Shown here in pieces: positions 1-8,300 of a DNA stretch of 64,000 nucleotides. The first letter of the stretch is position 1. Every line of letters begins with the position of its first letter. Where the stretch lies: contig NZ_LGLV01000011.1 in NCBI RefSeq assembly GCF_001687365.1, forward strand, positions 62,001 to 126,000, read 5' to 3'. The stretch is from Pararhizobium polonicum. GTDB lineage: Bacteria > Pseudomonadota > Alphaproteobacteria > Rhizobiales > Rhizobiaceae. A program made the translations under genes and the position numbers. The notes under the pieces were generated by a model. The model was given only the letters and a program-made list of their open reading frames with translations, was not told where the DNA came from and searched no databases.

Positions 1-2
1 TG

Positions 3-1250
3 CTGTTGCCCGTCAACAAGCGCCGCAAGCTGATCACCGAAAAGGAGATCGAAGCAACGATTGCAACGATGGCCCGCATTCCGCCGAAGTCTGTTTCCAA
101 GGATGACGAGGCCGTTCTCGCCAATCTGGAAAAGGAACTGCGTTCGGTCGTCTACGGTCAGGATCTGGCAATCGAAGCGCTTGCCTCGGCGATCAAGCTG
201 GCGCGTGCCGGTCTTCGCGAGCCCAACAAGCCGATCGGCTCCTACGTCTTCTCCGGCCCGACAGGTGTCGGCAAGACGGAAGTCGCCAAGCAGCTTGCAG
301 CGTCGCTCGGCGTGGAACTCATCCGCTTCGACATGTCGGAATATATGGAGCGCCACACCGTCTCGCGTCTGCTCGGTGCACCTCCCGGCTATGTCGGCTT
401 CGACCAGGGCGGCCTTTTGACCGATGGTATCGACCAGCATCCGCATTCGGTTCTGCTGCTTGATGAAATCGAGAAGGCGCATCCGGACCTGTTCAACATC
501 CTGTTGCAGGTCATGGATCACGGCTCGCTGACGGACCACAACGGCAAGAAGATCGACTTCCGCAACGTCATCCTGATCATGACGACGAACGCGGGCGCAT
601 CGGAAATGGCCAAGGCTGCCTTCGGTTTCGGTTCCTCCAAGCGCGAAGGCGATGATGTCGAGGCGCTGAACCGCCTGTTTACGCCGGAATTCCGCAACCG
701 TCTCGATGCGGTGATCCCGTTTGCATCGCTGCCGACGCCGGTCATCCATCAGGTCGTGCAGAAGTTCGTCATGCAGCTGGAAACCCAGCTTGCCGAACGC
801 AACGTCACCTTCGATCTGCAGCCGGAAGCCATCGCCTGGCTGGCCGACAAGGGCTACGATGAAAAGATGGGTGCGCGGCCGCTGGCGCGCGTCATCCAGG
901 AACACATCAAGAAGCCGCTCGCCGATGAAATTCTCTTCGGCAAGCTGAAAAAGGGCGGCGTCGTCAAGGTAACGGTCGGCACCAAGCCTGATGGCACAAA
1001 GGGCCTGTTCCTCGACTACGTTCCGGAAACGGCGCGCATCAAGCCGAAGGCAGAAGTCGTGGCGCCGGTGAAAAAGGCGTCCAAGGCGGCAAAGCCGAAG
1101 GAAATGGAAACCGTCGGTGCCGAGCCGGAAAGCCGCGCCAAGCCGAAGAAGGCATCCAAGGCGGCTGTGAGCGAAGAGCCGGCGACTGCCAAGGCTGCCG
1201 AGCCGCCCCGCAAGGGAAGCACGGTGCCGAAGGTACCGCGCAAGAAGTAG
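3..1250 (+). CDS. clpA: ATP-dependent Clp protease ATP-binding subunit ClpA, C-terminal part (5' end outside window)
   Basis: This is the second AAA+ module of the ClpA unfoldase, which feeds substrates to ClpP in the cytoplasm. The reading frame is open to the window edge, so the N-domain and first ATPase ring lie upstream. Counting from the TTG codon at 6, the Walker A GPTGVGKT is at about 84-91 and the Walker B VLLLDEIEKAH at about 149-159. An FGF tripeptide near 206-208 sits where ClpA carries its ClpP-binding IGF/IGL loop. The last 70 or so residues form a Lys/Ala/Pro-rich tail with a repeated KKASKAA element, longer and more basic than the E. coli C-terminus. A strong terminator follows directly. 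Confidence 0.95.
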   Translation: MLPVNKRRKLITEKEIEATIATMARIPPKSVSKDDEAVLANLEKELRSVVYGQDLAIEALASAIKLARAGLREPNKPIGSYVFSGPTGVGKTEVAKQLAASLGVELIRFDMSEYMERHTVSRLLGAPPGYVGFDQGGLLTDGIDQHPHSVLLLDEIEKAHPDLFNILLQVMDHGSLTDHNGKKIDFRNVILIMTTNAGASEMAKAAFGFGSSKREGDDVEALNRLFTPEFRNRLDAVIPFASLPTPVIHQVVQKFVMQLETQLAERNVTFDLQPEAIAWLADKGYDEKMGARPLARVIQEHIKKPLADEILFGKLKKGGVVKVTVGTKPDGTKGLFLDYVPETARIKPKAEVVAPVKKASKAAKPKEMETVGAEPESRAKPKKASKAAVSEEPATAKAAEPPRKGSTVPKVPRKK

Positions 1251-1269
1251 GCGTATAGAAAAGAGAGAC

Positions 1270-1305
1270 ACAGTGCCGGGCGGAATGGTCCGGCACTGTT
1301 TTTTT
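1270..1305 (+). terminator. Rho-independent terminator after clpA
   Basis: A 10-bp perfect stem (ACAGTGCCGG at 1270-1279 pairing with CCGGCACTGT at 1290-1299) is followed by a run of T to 1305. It lies 20 bases after the clpA stop and before azlC. Confidence 0.9.
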
Positions 1306-1330
1306 GTGACATGAATCAGCGGATATAGTG

Positions 1331-2068
1331 ATGGACGATAGCCAGACGATCGGCTCCCGGCGGGACTGGTTCCTGATCGGCATGAAGGGCATTTTCAGCC
1401 TGCCAGCCATCATCCTGATGCTGTCCTTCGTCGGCTTCTGTGCCTTTACGGCGCAGGCGGGCATTCCGGTAGAACAGGTGGTGTTCATGACGGGGATGGT
1501 CTGGGCTCTGCCGGCCAAGGTCATTCTTGTCAGCTCGATCCTCGGCGGCGCCAATCTGCTGACCGCATTCATCGCCGTTACTCTGTCTTCGATCCGGCTG
1601 ATGCCGATGGTCGCGGCCCTCGTTCCGGAAATCCGCACCGAAAAGACCCCCACCTGGCTCTTGCTGTTCCTGTCGCATTTCGTGGCGATCACCGCCTGGG
1701 TGTTCGCGATGGAGCGGGTGCAGGCAGTGCCGCGCGAGCGGCGGATCGCGTTTTTCGCCGGTTTCGGCATCACGCTCGTTCTGGCCAACATGCTTCTGGT
1801 GGCGGTCGTCTATCAGTTCGTCGCCGAGTTTCCGCCCATTGTGGCGGGTTGCCTGTTTTTCCTGACGCCGGTTTACTTTCTCGCTTCGATCTGGAGTTCC
1901 GCGCGTCACCCGGTGATCTACGTGGCGCTGGCCGTCGGGCTTATTGCCGGCCCGTTGTTTTACTGGCTGGCGCCTCAGTTCGACATTCTGCTGGCAGGCG
2001 TCGGCGGCGGCACGCTTGCGTGGGCGGCCGAGCGCAGCTGGCGCCGGCGCAAGGAGGTTCGCGCGTGA
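1331..2068 (+). CDS. AzlC family branched-chain amino-acid exporter, large subunit
   Basis: A 245-residue polytopic membrane protein of the AzlC/YgaZ family, which with a small AzlD partner exports branched-chain amino acids across the inner membrane. Several hydrophobic segments are visible (about 20-40, 48-72, 108-126, 140-165 and 170-225). A conserved SSIRLMPMVAALVPE stretch near 86-100 matches the family's loop region. I chose ATG 1331; a GTG directly before it (1328) would add one residue. No strong Shine-Dalgarno sequence precedes it. The stop overlaps the GTG start of the next gene by four bases, the usual azlC-azlD coupling. Exact substrates cannot be read from sequence. Confidence 0.85.
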   Translation: MDDSQTIGSRRDWFLIGMKGIFSLPAIILMLSFVGFCAFTAQAGIPVEQVVFMTGMVWALPAKVILVSSILGGANLLTAFIAVTLSSIRLMPMVAALVPEIRTEKTPTWLLLFLSHFVAITAWVFAMERVQAVPRERRIAFFAGFGITLVLANMLLVAVVYQFVAEFPPIVAGCLFFLTPVYFLASIWSSARHPVIYVALAVGLIAGPLFYWLAPQFDILLAGVGGGTLAWAAERSWRRRKEVRA

Positions 2069-2409
2069 CCGTGCTCGAAGGCTGGTGGGCCTATGTCTTC
2101 ATCGCGATTGCCGGCTGGCTTGCGACCGATCTCTGGCGCTGGCTTGGCGTGCTGGCCGGCAATCGGCTGCGCGAGGATTCCGAAGCCTTGAACTGGGTGA
2201 GGGCGGTCGCAACCGCGCTGGTGGCCGCCGTCATCGCCAAGCTGATCCTCTATCCGACCGGTGTCCTCGAGCAATCACCGCTCTGGCTTCGTCTGGGCTC
2301 GGTGGCCGTGGGCGCAACTGCGTTTTTCATCGGACGCCAAAAACCGGCCATTGGTATCGCCACGGCGATTGCGGTGCTGGCGATTGGCTTGTGGGCATTG
2401 GGATTTTGA
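2065..2409 (+). CDS. AzlD family small exporter subunit
   Basis: A 114-residue protein with three or four hydrophobic segments, matching the size and topology of AzlD/YgaH, the partner of AzlC. The GTG start at 2065 is chosen because a clear AAGGAGG lies at 2051-2057 and the GTGA overlap with azlC implies translational coupling. The motif GRQKPAIGIATAIAV near residues 88-102 is typical of AzlD C-termini (TRNVLLGVLAG-like position), though I rely mainly on context and topology. Function is inferred with AzlC as a two-component exporter. Confidence 0.82.
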   Translation: MTVLEGWWAYVFIAIAGWLATDLWRWLGVLAGNRLREDSEALNWVRAVATALVAAVIAKLILYPTGVLEQSPLWLRLGSVAVGATAFFIGRQKPAIGIATAIAVLAIGLWALGF

Positions 2410-2494
2410 GAAACGTCAGCCAAAATACCAACGGCGCTTAGCCGAATCTTAAATGCCATGGCGTATGTGTTGCCTGAATTTAAAGGAGCAGCAG

Positions 2495-3424
2495 ATGCGC
2501 TTTTTGCCCGGAGAATGGTTCGTCGTCCGAATTATTTTGACACTGGCTGCGTTGGATACCGTCCTGCTCTATTCCAAGAACATACCAGTCGATGTTGTTG
2601 GTTACGCCAGCATCATTGGCATCGGACTGTTTCTGGTTGCGGCCGGACAATATTATCGTGTCATCCGTCACGAAGGCCGCCTGGCGTTGGCTTTGATCGC
2701 GGCTGGACTGTTTGTGCTGTTCACCATCATCGGTTCGATCTTCAATTACATGTTTCTTCCCAATACCTTTGCGCCGATTGACGATTTTCTGATGCAGGTC
2801 GATGCGGCGATGGGATATCATTGGCCCACATTGTTGATCTGGGTATCGAACTACCCGTGGTTCGGGACGTTTTTGTATCAGGTCTATTTCACGTCTCTGC
2901 CGCAACTTTTGGTCATCATTCTCGTTTTGGGCTTCATGGGTGAGGCGCAACAGCTGCACCGTTTTCTGCTGACTGGGGTCATCGGTGCGCTTCTGGCGAT
3001 TGTGATCTGGGCGCTGTTCCCCAATTTCGGTGCCAAGAGCTTCCATGATCTGCCGCAGTCCGTGCTGGACGCATTTCCGATCGCTGTCACACCGGCCTAT
3101 GGCGATGCACTGCTGGCCCTAAGTCGTGATGGCGTGGAATATCTGTCTCCAAAAAATGTTCTTGGTTTGATTGGCTTCCCATCATTCCATACCGTAATGG
3201 CATGCATGTCAGTCTGTTTCGTGCCGCGCCATCGCATTTTGATGCCGGTGATCTTTTGCCTCAATGCCTTCATGGCGCTGGCCATTCTCGTTCAAGGTGG
3301 CCATCACCTGATCGATATGATCGGCGGTGTCGGCGTGTTCGCGATAGCCTATGCACTGTCAGGCTTGACAATGCGGAAGTTGAGTATCGATTACCAGAAT
3401 ATCAGCGAACTGAAGACCGTCTGA
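2495..3424 (+). CDS. PAP2-superfamily integral membrane phosphatase (inositolphosphotransferase Aur1/Ipt1-like)
   Basis: A 309-residue polytopic membrane protein. The C-terminal part carries two of the PAP2 phosphatase signatures: FPSFH at 228-232 (PSxH, with the catalytic His) and GGHHLID at 268-274 (HxxxD). The first motif, KX6RP, is not obvious. This arrangement resembles the PAP2_3/Aur1-like subgroup, which acts on lipid phosphates or transfers phospho-headgroups at the membrane. The ATG at 2495 follows AAAGGAG (2482-2488) with good spacing; a further in-frame start at 2453 lacks a ribosome site. The gene looks less GC-rich than its neighbours, which may mean transfer. Substrate unknown. 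Confidence 0.75.
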   Translation: MRFLPGEWFVVRIILTLAALDTVLLYSKNIPVDVVGYASIIGIGLFLVAAGQYYRVIRHEGRLALALIAAGLFVLFTIIGSIFNYMFLPNTFAPIDDFLMQVDAAMGYHWPTLLIWVSNYPWFGTFLYQVYFTSLPQLLVIILVLGFMGEAQQLHRFLLTGVIGALLAIVIWALFPNFGAKSFHDLPQSVLDAFPIAVTPAYGDALLALSRDGVEYLSPKNVLGLIGFPSFHTVMACMSVCFVPRHRILMPVIFCLNAFMALAILVQGGHHLIDMIGGVGVFAIAYALSGLTMRKLSIDYQNISELKTV

Positions 3425-3433
3425 TCCCAGCCG

Positions 3434-3859
3434 TCAGAGTGCTTCCCTGATTTTCGCGGCATTGGCCGCAAGAACGACCCCATCCTCCATCTTGCCGGAA
3501 TGCGGCCGCAACGGAACGCCCTCGTGCCGGGGAATGACATGGAAATGCAGGTGGAACACGGACTGGCCCGCAGGCGCTTCGTTGAACTGCATGATCGTCA
3601 CGCCGTCGGCATCAAAGGCATCCTGTGCTGCGATCGCGACTTTCTGGACGACGGCGATCAGGGAGCCGAGCGTTGCCGGATCCGCGTCGAGAATGTTGCG
3701 CGACGCAGCTTTCGGCACGACCAGAACATGGCCTTCCGCCTGCGGCATGACATCCATGAAGACGAGGGTGTTGTCGTCTTCATGGACCTTGTGAGCGGGA
3801 ATTTCGCCGCGCAGGATTTTGCCGAAGATATTGTTGCTGTCATAGGCGGCGCTGGTCAT
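3434..3859 (-). CDS. HIT (histidine triad) family nucleotide-binding protein
   Basis: A 141-residue HIT-domain protein of the HINT/HinT branch: nucleotide phosphoramidase or AMP-lysine hydrolase type enzymes that act in the cytoplasm. The triad HLHFH is at residues 103-107, preceded by the QFNEAPAGQSVFH stretch usual in this family, and the N-terminal FGKILRGEIPAHKVHED matches HinT proteins. It converges with the PAP2 gene, the stops being nine bases apart, and lies 35 bases downstream of the GNAT gene on the same strand, so it may be last in a ridA-GDPD-GNAT-HIT transcript. The biological substrate is not known. Confidence 0.92.
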   Translation of the reverse strand: MTSAAYDSNNIFGKILRGEIPAHKVHEDDNTLVFMDVMPQAEGHVLVVPKAASRNILDADPATLGSLIAVVQKVAIAAQDAFDADGVTIMQFNEAPAGQSVFHLHFHVIPRHEGVPLRPHSGKMEDGVVLAANAAKIREAL

Positions 3860-3894
3860 GTGCGTCTTTCCTCCAAAAATCTGTATCTTTTCGT

Positions 3895-5088
3895 TTAGTC
3901 GTCGGTCTCTTGCCGCTCGCCTTTGCGGAACGGGCTATGCTCGGCAAGGATATCGCTCATCTGCTCGACATCCTGCCGTTCGCGTTCGAGATAATCGGCG
4001 ACGGCGCGTTTCAACCCCGGATGGGCGATGAAATGGGCCGAATGGGTGGTGGCGGGCAGATATCCGCGTGCCAGCTTGTGTTCGCCTTGCGCGCCAGCCT
4101 CCACCCGCTTCAATCCCTCCGAGATCGCGAAATCGATGGCCTGATGGTAGCAGACCTCGAAATGCAGGAACGGATGATCTTCGATCGCGCCCCAGTGGCG
4201 GCCATAGAGCGCGTCGCTGCCGATGAAATTGATGGCGCCGGCAATATATTTGCCGTTGCGCCTGGCCATGACCAGCAGGATGTCGTCGGCCATGCGTTCG
4301 CCGATCAGCGAATAGAATGCGCGGGTCAGGTAAGGCCGCCCCCATTTGCGACTGCCGGTATCCATGTAGAAGGCGAAGAACTGGTCCCAGACACTTTCCG
4401 TCAGGTCCTTGCCGGTCAGCCAGTCGATGCTGATGCCGTGTTCGAGCGCTGCCCGGCGCTCCTTCTTCAGCGCCTTGCGCTTGCGTGACGCCAGCGTCTC
4501 AAGGAAGTCGTTGTGCGACGTGTAGCCGTCATTGAGAAAATGAAACTGCTGGTCGGTCCTGTGCAGGAACCCGGCGCGCTCGAATGTCGGGATTTCCTCC
4601 TGCGGCACGAACGTCACATGCGCTGACGACACGTTGTGACGGCGGGCGAGTTCCTGCAATCCGGCGGCAAGCGCATCCTGGACCACGCCCGTGTCCGTGC
4701 CCAGCGCGCTGAGCAGCCGTGGACCCGTCGCTGGCGTGAACGGAACCGAGCATTGCAGCTTCGGATAATAACGTCCGCCAGCGCGCTCCAGAGCATCGGC
4801 CCAGCCGTGATCGAAGACATATTCGCCCTGGCTGTGGTTTTTCAGATAGCAGATCAGGCCGCCAGACAGACCGCCCTGGCCGTCTTCCATCAGAAGGTGC
4901 TGGCCGAGCCATCCGGTGTCGGCTGTGGCCGAGCCGGATTCTTCCAGTGAAGAGAGATAGGCATGGGAAACGAACGGATTGTAGAGACCGCCGGATTGTC
5001 CCTTGGCGGCCCCGGACAGTCGGTCCCAGCTTTCCTTCGAAATATCCTCAAAGGACGTTTCGACGCGGATTTTGACTTCGCCTGTCAT
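3895..5088 (-). CDS. GNAT superfamily N-acyltransferase-like protein (DUF482 / COG3146, peptidogalycan-related)
   Basis: A 397-residue protein of the DUF482 family, widespread in Proteobacteria and distantly related to FemABX/GNAT acyltransferases. Features typical of the family are the early segment NPFVSHAYLSSLEESGS near residues 38-54, KNHSQGEYVFDHGWADALERAG, the YPKLQCSVPFTPATGPRLL segment, and the C-terminal VEAGAQGEHKLARGYLP. No signal peptide or membrane segment is visible, so it is probably cytoplasmic. It starts only three bases after the stop of the phosphodiesterase gene, indicating an operon. The reaction it performs is unknown; acyl transfer is inferred from fold only. Confidence 0.85.
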   Translation of the reverse strand: MTGEVKIRVETSFEDISKESWDRLSGAAKGQSGGLYNPFVSHAYLSSLEESGSATADTGWLGQHLLMEDGQGGLSGGLICYLKNHSQGEYVFDHGWADALERAGGRYYPKLQCSVPFTPATGPRLLSALGTDTGVVQDALAAGLQELARRHNVSSAHVTFVPQEEIPTFERAGFLHRTDQQFHFLNDGYTSHNDFLETLASRKRKALKKERRAALEHGISIDWLTGKDLTESVWDQFFAFYMDTGSRKWGRPYLTRAFYSLIGERMADDILLVMARRNGKYIAGAINFIGSDALYGRHWGAIEDHPFLHFEVCYHQAIDFAISEGLKRVEAGAQGEHKLARGYLPATTHSAHFIAHPGLKRAVADYLERERQDVEQMSDILAEHSPFRKGERQETDD

Positions 5089-5091
5089 ACC

Positions 5092-5817
5092 CTAAGCGAT
5101 AAGCCTTTCCTTCGGATCGAAGCCTTCGAATGTCATCTGATCCGCATATTTGAATGTGTGACCGGCCGCGGCATGATCCCTGACTGTCCAGGTAATGACT
5201 GCGCGCCCGAGCGACCGTTCCTTGTCGATGAACGAATTTGGCAGATCTCCGTAGAAATAGGAAATGAAATCAAGGCCAAGCTGCATCGCTTCTTCGTGAA
5301 CGAAGAACTGCTCTGGTTGGTTGCCTCCCGCTGTCAGGCCGAGTGGATAGGGTGGATGCTGAGCCTTGAGATCCTTCAGCAGCCAGTGGTCGAAGCTCAT
5401 CAGCGCGACATGGCCCTGATAGTTCTCAAGCGTTTCCAGCACCGCGTCGGCAAAACCGTCATCGTCGCCCTTGCGGCCCTTGAGTTCGAGAATGATTGGG
5501 ACACGGCCTTTGACCAGCCGCAGAAGCTGGCCGAGCGTCGGTACCTTGTCAGCCGTACCGCCGATGGCGACGAGCCCCAATTCGCCAGCCGTCTTTTCGC
5601 GGATATCGCCCTTGATGCCGCAAAGCCGCAGCATGTCGTCATCGTGGAAGACCACCGGCACGCTGTCGGCGGTGTATTGTAGGTCGCACTCGATGGCGAA
5701 GCCGTTTTCTGCCGCTCTTGCAAAAGCCGAGAGGGTATTTTCCCAGATGGCATGGTTCATGTCGTGATAGCCGCGATGGGCGATCGGCTGCGCTGTCAGC
5801 CAGGACAGGTCTTTCAT
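5092..5817 (-). CDS. Glycerophosphodiester phosphodiesterase family protein
   Basis: A 241-residue TIM-barrel GDPD enzyme, expected to hydrolyse glycerophosphodiesters to glycerol-3-phosphate and an alcohol. Visible active-site residues are HR at 14-15, ENT at 27-29, ECD at 43-45 and FHDD at 57-60, the normal GDPD pattern. There is no signal peptide, so a cytosolic UgpQ-like role in phospholipid head-group recycling is likely. I chose ATG 5817; an upstream TTG at 5835 would overlap the ridA stop as TTGA but has no ribosome site. It sits 14 bases after ridA and three before the GNAT gene. Confidence 0.88.
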   Translation of the reverse strand: MKDLSWLTAQPIAHRGYHDMNHAIWENTLSAFARAAENGFAIECDLQYTADSVPVVFHDDDMLRLCGIKGDIREKTAGELGLVAIGGTADKVPTLGQLLRLVKGRVPIILELKGRKGDDDGFADAVLETLENYQGHVALMSFDHWLLKDLKAQHPPYPLGLTAGGNQPEQFFVHEEAMQLGLDFISYFYGDLPNSFIDKERSLGRAVITWTVRDHAAAGHTFKYADQMTFEGFDPKERLIA

Positions 5818-5831
5818 GGGATACCGTCCGC

Positions 5832-6299
5832 TCAAGCGATTTCGATCACCGCGTCGATTTCGACGGCGGCATTGAAGGGTAGGGCGGCCATGCCGACGGC
5901 GGCGCGGGCATGGATGCCGGCATCGCCGAGAACCTTGGCAATCAGGTTGGAGGCGCCGTTGATAACCAGATGCTGCTCGATGAAGGTCGGCTTGGAGGCG
6001 ACGAAGCCGTTGAGCTTGACGATGCGGCGGATGCGCGAGAGCTCGCCGCCGAGCGCTGCCTTGGCCTGAGCCAGGATGTTGATGGCGCAGAGTTCGGCTG
6101 CGCGCTGGCCGGTGGCAACGTCGACAGTGTCACCGAGATGCCCGGTGATCGCAATCTTGCCGTTTTCCATCGGCAGCTGACCGGAGATATAGAGATGCGA
6201 TCCACTGATGACGAAGGGAACATAATTGGCGGCGGGCGCTGCGGCCTGCGGCAGGGTGATTCCCAGCTCTTTAATGCGTGCTTCTATTTCTGCGGACAT
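5832..6299 (-). CDS. RidA family protein (YjgF/YER057c/UK114)
   Basis: A 155-residue RidA-superfamily protein. Canonical RidA is a cytosolic deaminase that hydrolyses reactive enamine/imine intermediates made by PLP enzymes. The Arg needed for imine deamination is present in ARAAVG (Arg132), followed by the family's LPFNAAVEIDAV motif with Glu147. It is longer than archetypal RidA (about 128 residues), because of an N-terminal extension rich in Ala and Pro, as in the subgroup often annotated as L-PSP endoribonuclease in rhizobia. It is the first gene of the minus-strand run and divergent from eipB. Confidence 0.9.
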   Translation of the reverse strand: MSAEIEARIKELGITLPQAAAPAANYVPFVISGSHLYISGQLPMENGKIAITGHLGDTVDVATGQRAAELCAINILAQAKAALGGELSRIRRIVKLNGFVASKPTFIEQHLVINGASNLIAKVLGDAGIHARAAVGMAALPFNAAVEIDAVIEIA

Positions 6300-6453
6300 G
6301 GATGACTCCGGTCATTGTTGTGTTTTGTCGCCAAATGCTGCATGCAAGCCGAGATTCATGAAGTGATGAAATACCGCTTCGGGCTCATCGATGCCTCGCT
6401 TTTGCCGGATGTGTTCTTATAGCATCGGCGGCGAGTCCAACAGGAGGAAACGG

Positions 6454-7290
6454 ATGTTTCGTTCAGGCTTTGCCTCTGTCATTCTGGCATGGGCGTGTTT
6501 CTCAGGCGTGACGGTCGGCGGTGCCTCCGCAGCATCCGCCAACATCCTGGTGCCGCACCGCGCGGTCTATGATCTGGAATTGAAGGACTCATCGGAACGC
6601 TCCGGAATTTCCGGAATGTACGGCCGCATGGTCTATGAATTCAACGGTTCGGCCTGCGAGGGCTATACCGTCAGTTTCCGTTTCGTCACCAAGGTCGATA
6701 CTGGTGACGAGGTCAAGCTGACGGATCAGCAGACGACGACCTATGAGGATCTGAAAAACGGCAATTTCCGCTTTCTGACCCGTTCCTTCACCGACGAGAA
6801 GCTGGACAAGGAAGTCCGCGGTACGGCGCATGAAGCGAAGAAGGGGCTGACCGTCGACCTGACCTCGCCGGACAAGCGAAAGGTCGACCTTGCCCAGGGC
6901 CTGTTTCCGACCGAACACATGCTGGAGGTCATCGATCGGGCAAAAAGGGGCGAGAAGTTGTTTGAAACCCGTATCTTTGACGGATCGGATTCGGGCGACA
7001 AGACATTGATCACCACCACCATGGTCGGGAAGTTTCAGAAACCGGCCAAGGGCGATGCGGATAGCGGAGACGTCGGAAAAGCAGGCGCAATGGCGGCCAA
7101 GCCCTATTGGCCGGTGACGATCTCATACTTCAACGACAACACGTCCGGCGATGCGGTGCCGATCTACCGTATGGAGTTCAAGCTCTATGAAAACGGCATT
7201 ACCCGCGATCTGACCATGGACTATGGCGATTTCGTCCTCACCGGCAAGCTGGCCGACCTTGAAATGTTCAAGGAAGGCGAGTGCAAATAG
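6454..7290 (+). CDS. eipB: EipB-like periplasmic cell-envelope integrity protein (DUF1849)
   Basis: A 278-residue exported protein matching the DUF1849 family, whose Brucella member EipB is a periplasmic beta-spiral protein needed for envelope integrity and virulence. Residues 1 to about 27 form a signal peptide (hydrophobic SVILAWACFSGVTVGG core and ASAASA before the mature start). The mature part contains LVPHRAVYDLEL, GRMVYEF and LFPTEHM, family hallmarks as I recall them. Only one mature Cys pair candidate is visible (Cys in GSACEGY and the C-terminal GECK), consistent with the disulfide known for EipB. ATG 6454 follows a strong AGGAGG. Confidence 0.83.
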   Translation: MFRSGFASVILAWACFSGVTVGGASAASANILVPHRAVYDLELKDSSERSGISGMYGRMVYEFNGSACEGYTVSFRFVTKVDTGDEVKLTDQQTTTYEDLKNGNFRFLTRSFTDEKLDKEVRGTAHEAKKGLTVDLTSPDKRKVDLAQGLFPTEHMLEVIDRAKRGEKLFETRIFDGSDSGDKTLITTTMVGKFQKPAKGDADSGDVGKAGAMAAKPYWPVTISYFNDNTSGDAVPIYRMEFKLYENGITRDLTMDYGDFVLTGKLADLEMFKEGECK

Positions 7291-7330
7291 GGGCCGCAAG
7301 CCCGCACGGCAGTATTTTGCGCCTTTTCTC

Positions 7331-7359
7331 TTGATTTGTCGGGCGACAGAGGGTATGGG
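7331..7359 (+). promoter_or_regulatory. Possible rpsB promoter
   Basis: TTGATT (7331-7336) and TATGGG (7354-7359) are separated by 17 bases, upstream of rpsB. The -10 match is weak, so this is only a candidate. Confidence 0.3.
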
Positions 7360-7422
7360 CACCGCATTCCACACGTAAGGTTTGGGGCCGTCCGGGAGAA
7401 ATCCGGGCAGTTCCACCCGGTG

Positions 7423-7441
7423 GCGCTTTCGAAGAAAGCGC
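7423..7441 (+). promoter_or_regulatory. Hairpin in the rpsB leader
   Basis: GCGCTTTC (7423-7430) pairs perfectly with GAAAGCGC (7434-7441) around a three-base GAA loop, 42 bases before the rpsB start. It might be part of a leader where S2 controls its own synthesis, as happens for rpsB in other bacteria; that role is inferred only. Confidence 0.35.
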
Positions 7442-7483
7442 TGTTTGCCTTGCGGAGGTTCAACCGGAAAAGGAGAAAAAGGC

Positions 7484-8254
7484 ATGGCATTGCCCGATTT
7501 TAGCATGCGTCAGCTTCTGGAAGCTGGCGTTCACTTCGGTCACCAGACTCACCGCTGGAACCCGAAAATGAAGCCGTACATCTTCGGCGATCGTTCGAAC
7601 GTTCACATCATCGACCTCGCGCAGACCGTTCCATTGCTGTCGCGCGCCCTGCAGGTTGTCAGCGACACCGTTGCCAAGGGTGGCCGCGTGCTGTTCGTCG
7701 GCACCAAGCGCCAGGCATCCGAAATCATCGCTGACGCTGCCAAGCGTTCGGCTCAGTATTACGTCAATGCCCGCTGGCTCGGCGGCATGATGACCAACTG
7801 GAAGACGATTTCGAACTCGATCCAGCGTCTGCGCAAGCTCGACGAAATCCTGAACTCGGAAGCTTCGGGCTTCACCAAGAAGGAACGCCTGAACCTTGAG
7901 CGCGAACGCGAAAAGCTGAACCGCGCACTCGGCGGTATCCGCGACATGGGCGGCGTACCGGATCTGATGTTCATCATCGACACCAACAAGGAATCGATCG
8001 CCATCGACGAAGCAAAGCGTCTTGGCATCCCGGTTGTTGCGATCATCGACTCGAACTGCGATCCGGACCGCATCGACTTCCCGATCCCCGGCAACGACGA
8101 CGCTTCGCGTGCGATCTCGCTCTATTGCGATCTGATCTCGCGTGCAGCGCTTGACGGCATTGCCCGTCAGCAGAGCTCGTCCGGCCGCGACCTCGGCGCT
8201 TCCTCCGATCTGCCGCTTGAGCCGGCTCTCGAAGAAGTCGCAGCCGAAGCCTGA
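7484..8254 (+). CDS. rpsB: 30S ribosomal protein S2
   Basis: Ribosomal protein S2, 256 residues, a component of the small subunit. Recognised from [20 protein letters not shown] at the N-terminus, [24 protein letters not shown] and [11 protein letters not shown]. The ATG at 7484 is preceded by AAAAGGAG (7469-7476); an in-frame extension to 7382 does not resemble S2. It heads the classical rpsB-tsf-pyrH-frr order, but is separated from tsf by two hairpins, the second looking like an intrinsic terminator. The C-terminal 25 residues are a Glu/Ala/Leu-rich tail typical of alphaproteobacterial S2. Confidence 0.98.
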   Translation: MALPDFSMRQLLEAGVHFGHQTHRWNPKMKPYIFGDRSNVHIIDLAQTVPLLSRALQVVSDTVAKGGRVLFVGTKRQASEIIADAAKRSAQYYVNARWLGGMMTNWKTISNSIQRLRKLDEILNSEASGFTKKERLNLEREREKLNRALGGIRDMGGVPDLMFIIDTNKESIAIDEAKRLGIPVVAIIDSNCDPDRIDFPIPGNDDASRAISLYCDLISRAALDGIARQQSSSGRDLGASSDLPLEPALEEVAAEA

Positions 8255-8261
8255 TAAGGCC

Positions 8262-8285
8262 GAATGGCGGGTCTGCCCGCCATTC
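8262..8285 (+). promoter_or_regulatory. Perfect 10-bp hairpin after rpsB
   Basis: GAATGGCGGG (8262-8271) pairs with CCCGCCATTC (8276-8285) around TCTG, seven bases after the rpsB stop. There is no T-tract, so it may stabilise the rpsB mRNA end rather than terminate. Confidence 0.55.
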
Positions 8286-8300
8286 CAATCACACGATCAG

